From the NCBI GenBank assembly GCA_010909165.1, contig MU008155.1, forward strand, positions 310,001 to 374,000: 64,000 nt of DNA, read 5' to 3'. This document shows, one piece after another, positions 58,778 to 64,000 of the stretch. Numbering within the stretch: position 1 is the stretch's first letter; each line of letters begins with the position of its first letter. Made by a program: the position numbers and the translations under genes. The notes under the pieces were generated by a model. The model saw only the letters and a program-made list of their open reading frames with translations. It was not told the origin of the DNA and did not search any database. The stretch is from Anthoceros angustus. Lineage: Eukaryota > Streptophyta > Anthocerotopsida > Anthocerotales > Anthocerotaceae.

Positions 58778-59053
58778 AAGTGTGGCACCAAATTCGGTGT
58801 CACATATTAGTTAAGACACTCTTGGTAACCTTGAGAGAGTAGGAAAGAGTGAAAGTAAAAATACAAATCCATTATTTTTTTGTATTTTACTTGATTTTCT
58901 TATTGATGTTGAGCCTTGTTTCATTTGAAGCAAATGTTGATGTCCGATGGATTTGCTGAGGCTGAGCTATGTTTGAGTTGCTGATGCTCAAGTCTGTTTC
59001 ATTTACCGATGTTGTCTTAACTAATATGTGACACCGAATTTGGTGCCACACTT
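58778..59053. mobile_element. MITE-like element with perfect 40-bp inverted ends
   Basis: 58778-58817 (AAGTGTGGCACCAAATTCGG...) is the exact reverse complement of 59014-59053. The enclosed 196 bp is AT-rich and non-coding. Size and ends fit a non-autonomous DNA transposon. I could not identify a target-site duplication, so the superfamily is undetermined. Confidence 0.75.
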
Positions 59054-60884
59054 GCTGATGCTCAATGGTGACTCCTTTGCAATGGAGCAGAATTTAGTGT
59101 TGCTGCGTGACGGCGGGGAGATGCCTATGTGGAGGGAAAACGTGGAAGGCTCGGTGGAGAAAGATACTGCCCCATCAACAGGTGGTCCGGAAAATGTTGG
59201 TCCAGTTTGAGAGATGAAGCCCAAGACACGGGAAAGGATCCGGAGGAGGCAGGTCCATTGGAGGGCTCTTTGAGGATATGGGCTCACCCCATCTCTTCTC
59301 CTTTAAGAAAAACCTCCACTATGTACCCATCAACACACAATGACCTAATATAGTTTTCAAAAATAAACTCTACAATGTGTTATGATATGGTGATTGATTT
59401 CTTGTTTTTTTATTTTAATTATTAATTTTTTGTTATGATATGGTGATTTGTTTTCTTATTTTGTATTTTAACTATTAATTTTATGTACTTCTCCTGTCCT
59501 GCACGTGTTGTATCCGTCAGCAGTGTTTTATCTAACACGGATTTATGCGGATGTGAAGTTGTGTGAACGGAAACCGAGGGGCTGCTGCTGGCTGGCACGT
59601 TGGCTGTGCGTATGGGATCCCGAAGTTTGGGGCTGGAGTTGGTTGGCGTGCAACGAGATGGTGTGAACTGAAGGTTGCCGACCGTTGCCGATATGGCTGC
59701 CTGCTGGCATGTCTTTCCCACTACGCCTTTACACATTTGTCGGTTGATCCTAGGAATATTGAATAGATTTTGTACAACTTTTTACTACATTTGTACATGA
59801 CAAAGAGTACCCGGCTACAATCAACCCACCACAGGCATTGGCACGTTGGTGCCTTGCAGGGCTGCTATACCAAACCCCTCGTACAATCGGTATGTCATAG
59901 CCCGAAAATTTGTAGGAACTCAAACAATTCTGTGCGTGGAACAAGGTACCTTTAGTGTCGTCAAGAGTGTGAAATCTTCTAGCCTGAGACCATGAACTTG
60001 CTCTCATTGGCAAGACAAACAAAAGTTGGCCTCAACTCCAACTCCATCTTGCCTCTAGTCCGTCGTCCTCCTTGGCAGATCTCGTGTGAGTATGGGCATA
60101 AAATCACTAAAACACTCCAAACTCCACTAGCTGCAGCGATTCTTCACCCTGAAGAGCATCCACCTGGGACAGCAAACCCCGGAGGACACATCAACCTGCC
60201 CTGTTCCACACGGACAGACAAGAGACGAAATTGGCATCAACATATGAAGGAGCCATTTGGGACAACGACGAAGCTGTTCTTAAAAAGAAAATCTTTAGTC
60301 TCAACATCAAAAGGCGTGAACCTGGAGGATATGCTCCTTGGTTTGAGACTGGGCCGTTTGGAGCGGATACCACAATAATGCCACAATCCCTATGCGTGGC
60401 CAGTGTGATCATATTCTCTGGCAACAACAGCACAATGACAACAATGACAAACCATGCACTCTGCACCAGCAACGCAGTTGCCTGCAACTGCGTTCTACAC
60501 ATTTTCAAGCAATTTTCCCCATTTGCTCTATCGTACCTTCACATAGTCGACATGCTCCGGACAGTCCACATGTACATAATGTCCCTCATCGTTTCATGCA
60601 CATGACACTGTGCTAGCCACTGAAAGTCCTTCTGAATTCAGAACAAAACATGCGATGCATCAAAGAAATTCTGTGCAGTCAGCAATGCCGGTGACACCAT
60701 AAATCGCATAATACTCATTTTGGAACCTACCAGAGCTACAGTGATTCCACGTGTGTTCTCTTCTGGTGTTTTGTCGATCTCATTGACCTCGATCTCAGAT
60801 CTTCCACAGCTGCCAGTCCCTCACAGGTAAGCTGGCTCAACTCCATGATCCAGCCCGATCATACTTGCTAGTTCTTCATTCTTC

Positions 60885-63800
60885 TCACGGCCGACCCTTA
60901 CAACTGCAAGAACCAGCTGCAAATCGATGCACACGGTACCCATCCCTTACAACAATGTTTCTCTGTTCAAGCCTTGACATGATCTCCGTGGAGCTGTGGC
61001 AGTCACTGCACATACGTAGATTCTTCGTTACCACCAGAGGTGTCCCACTTGGGGTGTTCAAGAGACCAAATGCCAGAGCTAGCTTCTCAGCATGCCCACA
61101 AAGCATGTCTTCCTTTTCCTTCTCACCGAGTGGCTTCAGCACCAACTTTGTGTGAGGTAGGTGGCCTCCTTCCTGCTTCACACTTGCGTTCGTGCTCTCT
61201 ACCTGAAGCGCAATATCCTCTCTCCTTTCTCCTACCAGAAACCTATGTACCAGCTTATTCACCTCGATGGTCGCCACTGCAGCTTTCTTGTTAGCTCCTG
61301 CTACCCTTCTCTGTGTTTCAATCCTGTCTACATCGGCCCACCTACCTGCATCAGCGTAGGCATTGGCCATGAGCACATATGCTGTCGCATCCTGAGGGTC
61401 CAGCCTAACAATGCTTTCAGAACACCACATCGCCCTCTCTATATCTCCATGGCTTTTGCAGGCATTCAACAAAGATGTTAATCCCACAACATTACTTTGG
61501 CCCTCGCATGATAATAGCATCTTCTCTGCCTCATCCAAATGGCCTGCACGCCCAAGAAGGTCAATCATGCAATTGTAATGCATAATAGTAGGTTTGATGC
61601 CATGCTGTTCAGCCATGGAATCAAAGTGCTTGCGACCCTCGTGGACCAGTCCCTCATGACTGCATGCTACTAAAAGGCAAGTAAAAGTAGCATCATTAGG
61701 CTGAATACCGGCAACTAACATCTCCTCAAAACAAGCTAGTGCCTTGTGACCTTCATCACAAGTACCATACCCAGATATCAGGGCGGTCCATGTCACCACA
61801 TTCTTTGTGTTCATGCTGTCAAAAACCTGGCGTGCGTGTTTCAGTTCACCGCATTTTGCGTACATGTCCACCAGGCAGGTGCCCAACACTACGTCATCCA
61901 GCAGTCCTCTTCCAACAATCTGCGAGTGAAGCTGCCTGCCCTTCTGTAAGGCACCAGTGCTTCCACAGGCCTTCAGAAGGCAAGCAAAAGTAACATGTCA
62001 GCCAAAATGAGGCCCGCCTCCTCCATTTGTCCATACACAACAAGCGCCTCTTGGCCGAGTCCTTGCTGTGCATACCCAGCAATCAGGGCGGTCCATGTCA
62101 CCACATCCTTTGTTCATGCTGTCAAAAACCTGGCGTGCATCTTCCAGTTCACCACATTTTGCATACATGTCCACCAGGCAGTTGCCCAACACTACGTTAT
62201 CCAGCAGTCCTCTTTCAACAATCTGTGAGTGCAGCTGCCTGCCCTTCTGTAAGGCACCAGTGCTTGCACAGGCCTTCAGAAGGCAAGCAACAGTAACATT
62301 GTCAGCCAATATGAGGCCCGCCTCCTCCATTTGTCCATACACAACAAGCGCCTCTTCACCAAGTCCTCGCTGTGCATACCCAGAAATAAGGGCGGTCCAT
62401 GTCACCACATCCTTTGTGTACATGCTGTCAAAAACCTGGCGTGCGTCTTCCAGTTCACCACATTTTGCATACATGTCCACAAGGCAGTTGCCCACCACAA
62501 CGTTACCCAGCAGTTCTCGTTCAACAATCTGTGAGTGCAGCTGTCTGCCCTTCTGTAAGGCACCAGTGCTTGCACAGGCCTTCAGAAGGAAAGCATAAGT
62601 AACATGGTTAGCCAATATCAGCCCCTCTTGCTCCATTTGTCCATAAACAACAAGTGCCTCATGTCCGAGCCCTTGCTGGGAATACCCAGAAATCAGCACC
62701 GTCCATGTCACCACATCCCTTGTGCCCAGGCTGTCAAAAACCAGGCGTGCATCTTTCAGTTCACCACATCTTGCATACATGTCCACCAGGCAGTTGCCAA
62801 CAAACACGTTAGAAGGAATGCCACTCTGCACCACATCACAGTGCACTTTTCTGCCAGATTCCAAGTCGGCGGCTAATGCACAAGCTTGGAGGGCAGCCAC
62901 AAAGACGTGAGCATCCGCCTTCACTCCTGACCTACACATCTCATGGTACAGTTGTACGGCCTCAGTAGGTTTCCCATGCTTAGCATGCGAGATTATGGAG
63001 ACCACATGAAGGCATCTGGTTTGCCACCCTGGTGAACACATCCATGGCCTCCTCTAGCCTACCTCCACATGCATACATGCGCAAGATATGGTTCCCCAAG
63101 TATGCATTCGACTCGTACCCAAGTTTGACAGTGAGATCATGAACTCGTCGCCCCACAACCAGATCCTTCTTAACTGTACACAGTTTCAGCACAGTACAAA
63201 ACAGAGAATGGGAAAGAGCAGAGTCTGTCTGCGCCAAAGATTCCAGGGCTCCAACGGCCTCAGAAAGCTTCCCCTGCTGACATAACGTGCTCACAGTTAC
63301 ACCTGTAACGACCCCCATTTCCGATCCTGCGCCCCTGCCAGGTTCAGGATTCTCCGGAAACCTGGACTCGGAAGGAGAGGCTCCATGACCCATCTGCACA
63401 TCCAAGGAAACGAGCTGCTCATCAACCCAAGCGGGCTTAAACATGTTGTTTAACCACAGGGCCTCGCCGGACCCCTTACGCCGGAAGTCAGGCGAACGGG
63501 AGCTCTTCTTATCTCGTCTGTTGTCCCACCACATGGTAGGGTCCAGAAAAAATTGTTGCCACAATCGCTCCTGCTCCTGGCAACGGCCATCGTTGGATAA
63601 CCCGTCCCCACCCACACATTTTCTCGAAAGTGGAAGTGCAGGGCTCCTTACACTGCTACACCTGGAGCCCATTTCCGATTGTGCTCGCCTCCCAGATTCA
63701 GGACTATCCGGAGAGCTCGACTTGGAAGGCGAGGCACCATGACCCATCTGCATATCCAAGGAAACGAGCTGCTCATCAACCCAAGCGGGCTTAAACATGT

Positions 63801-64000
63801 TGTTTAACAACAGCACCTCGCCGGACCCCTTACGCTGGAATTCACGGGAGCCCTTCGTATCACGTCTGTTGTCCCACCACATGCTAGGATCCAGACAAAA
63901 TTGTTGCCTCCAATGCTCCTGCTCCTGGCAACGACCATCGGTGAAAAACCCGTCCCCGCCCACACATTTCGTAAGTGGAAGCACTGGGCTGCACCTGGAG
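60885..64000 (-). CDS. PPR protein with DYW:KP-like C-terminus, frameshifted, 5' partial
   Basis: PLS-type PPR editing factor. It reads from the right edge (no start in window) to a stop at 60885. The N-terminal leader contains two copies of a 118-codon module (WW DNRRD..., PAWVDEQLVSLD(M/V)QMGHG). PPR repeats with VDMYAKCGELEDARQVFDSM and VVTWTALISGYAQ follow, then E motifs and a DYW-type domain: CGHAEKLALAFGLL (zinc/catalytic HAE), MCSDCHS (CxxC) and the end CSCKGRP. The PG box is replaced by NKKAAVATIEV, close to the KPAxA box of DYW:KP proteins. Frame breaks occur near 63.01 kb, near 62.113 kb (two bases missing in TTTGTTCATG compared with TTTGTGTTCATG at 61.80 kb) and near 61.996 kb (AACATGTC for AACATTGTC). 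It may be a young pseudogene or contain base errors. Confidence 0.85.
63300..64000. repeat. 354-bp in-frame tandem duplication in the PPR leader
   Basis: CCAAGCGGGCTTAAACATG occurs at 63427 and 63781, exactly 354 bp (118 codons) apart, and flanking sequence is alike. The unit spans one copy of the WWDNRRD / AWVDEQLVSLD leader module. The outer copy runs to the window edge. Confidence 0.9.

Larger units (their letters stand above)
57451..60884. other. Gene-free interval
   Basis: About 3.4 kb with the MUB promoter at the left and the PPR 2 3' region at the right. It contains the tandem duplication and the MITE-like element listed separately. Open frames near 60.0-60.6 kb show no domain or family resemblance. 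Confidence 0.5.

Noticed and set aside
60000-60610. Overlapping + strand frames before PPR 2
   Set aside because: No domain, no homologous pattern, and conflicting frames. Probably 3' flanking DNA of the PPR gene.

Overview
The window is nuclear DNA of a land plant: genes carry GT-AG introns of roughly 70-200 bp, there is a eukaryotic tRNA-Val with a pol III terminator, and the gene set is plant-specific (LPA1/2-phosphoglycerate kinase-like protein, membrane-anchored ubiquitin-fold protein, organelle-editing PLS-type PPR proteins, MED25, Ku80). Three things point to a seed-free plant, and I favour a hornwort. A PHO4/PTB-type phosphate transporter, known from streptophyte algae and early-diverging land plants, is present. 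A DYW domain ends in Gly-Arg-Pro with a KPAxA-like box, the DYW:KP type tied to U-to-C editing in hornworts, ferns and some lycophytes. A nuclear uS15 gene has a plastid-like transit peptide; hornwort plastomes are reported to have lost functional rps15. The species call is inference.

Layout. 1-22 kb is gene-poor repeat. A retroelement-like internal region plus LTR-like block on the + strand (about 0.95-5.3 kb) recurs inverted on the - strand (about 19.4-12 kb). Around it are amplified blocks (X, Y, Z arrays at 9.5-14.9 kb; duplications of about 0.9 and 1.47 kb at 17.2-21.7 kb). 22-30 kb is a graveyard: a short tandem repeat, a broken Copia element carrying a palindromic insert, a damaged haspin kinase gene, an intronless frameshifted MED25 copy with a second partial MED25 fragment, and a palindromic 100-bp satellite.

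31-57.5 kb is a normal, dense gene island: PTB phosphate transporter (-), PPR protein 1 (+), Sec61 beta (-), Ku80 (+, 11 exons), uS15 (-, 5 exons), an unrecognised tandem ACP-like protein with a transit-like N-terminus (+, 5 exons), a sarcosine/pipecolate-oxidase-like flavoenzyme (+, intronless), tRNA-Val(AAC), LPA1-like P-loop protein (+, 7 exons) and MUB (-, 3' end not found). For PTB, Ku80, uS15, the ACP-like gene and LPA1-like, the exons I chained by splice sites sum to exact multiples of three, so the base sequence there is sound. 57.5-60.9 kb has no gene I can support, but holds a tandem duplication and a MITE-like element with perfect 40-bp inverted ends. 60.9 kb to the right edge is a second PPR gene (-), with a DYW:KP-like terminus, three frameshifts and a 5' end off the window.

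Functionally the island is a mix of housekeeping genes, with several genes linked by inference to the plastid or to organelle RNA editing (uS15, the ACP-like protein, the two PPR proteins). The two PPR genes share an unusual N-terminal leader and are related to each other.
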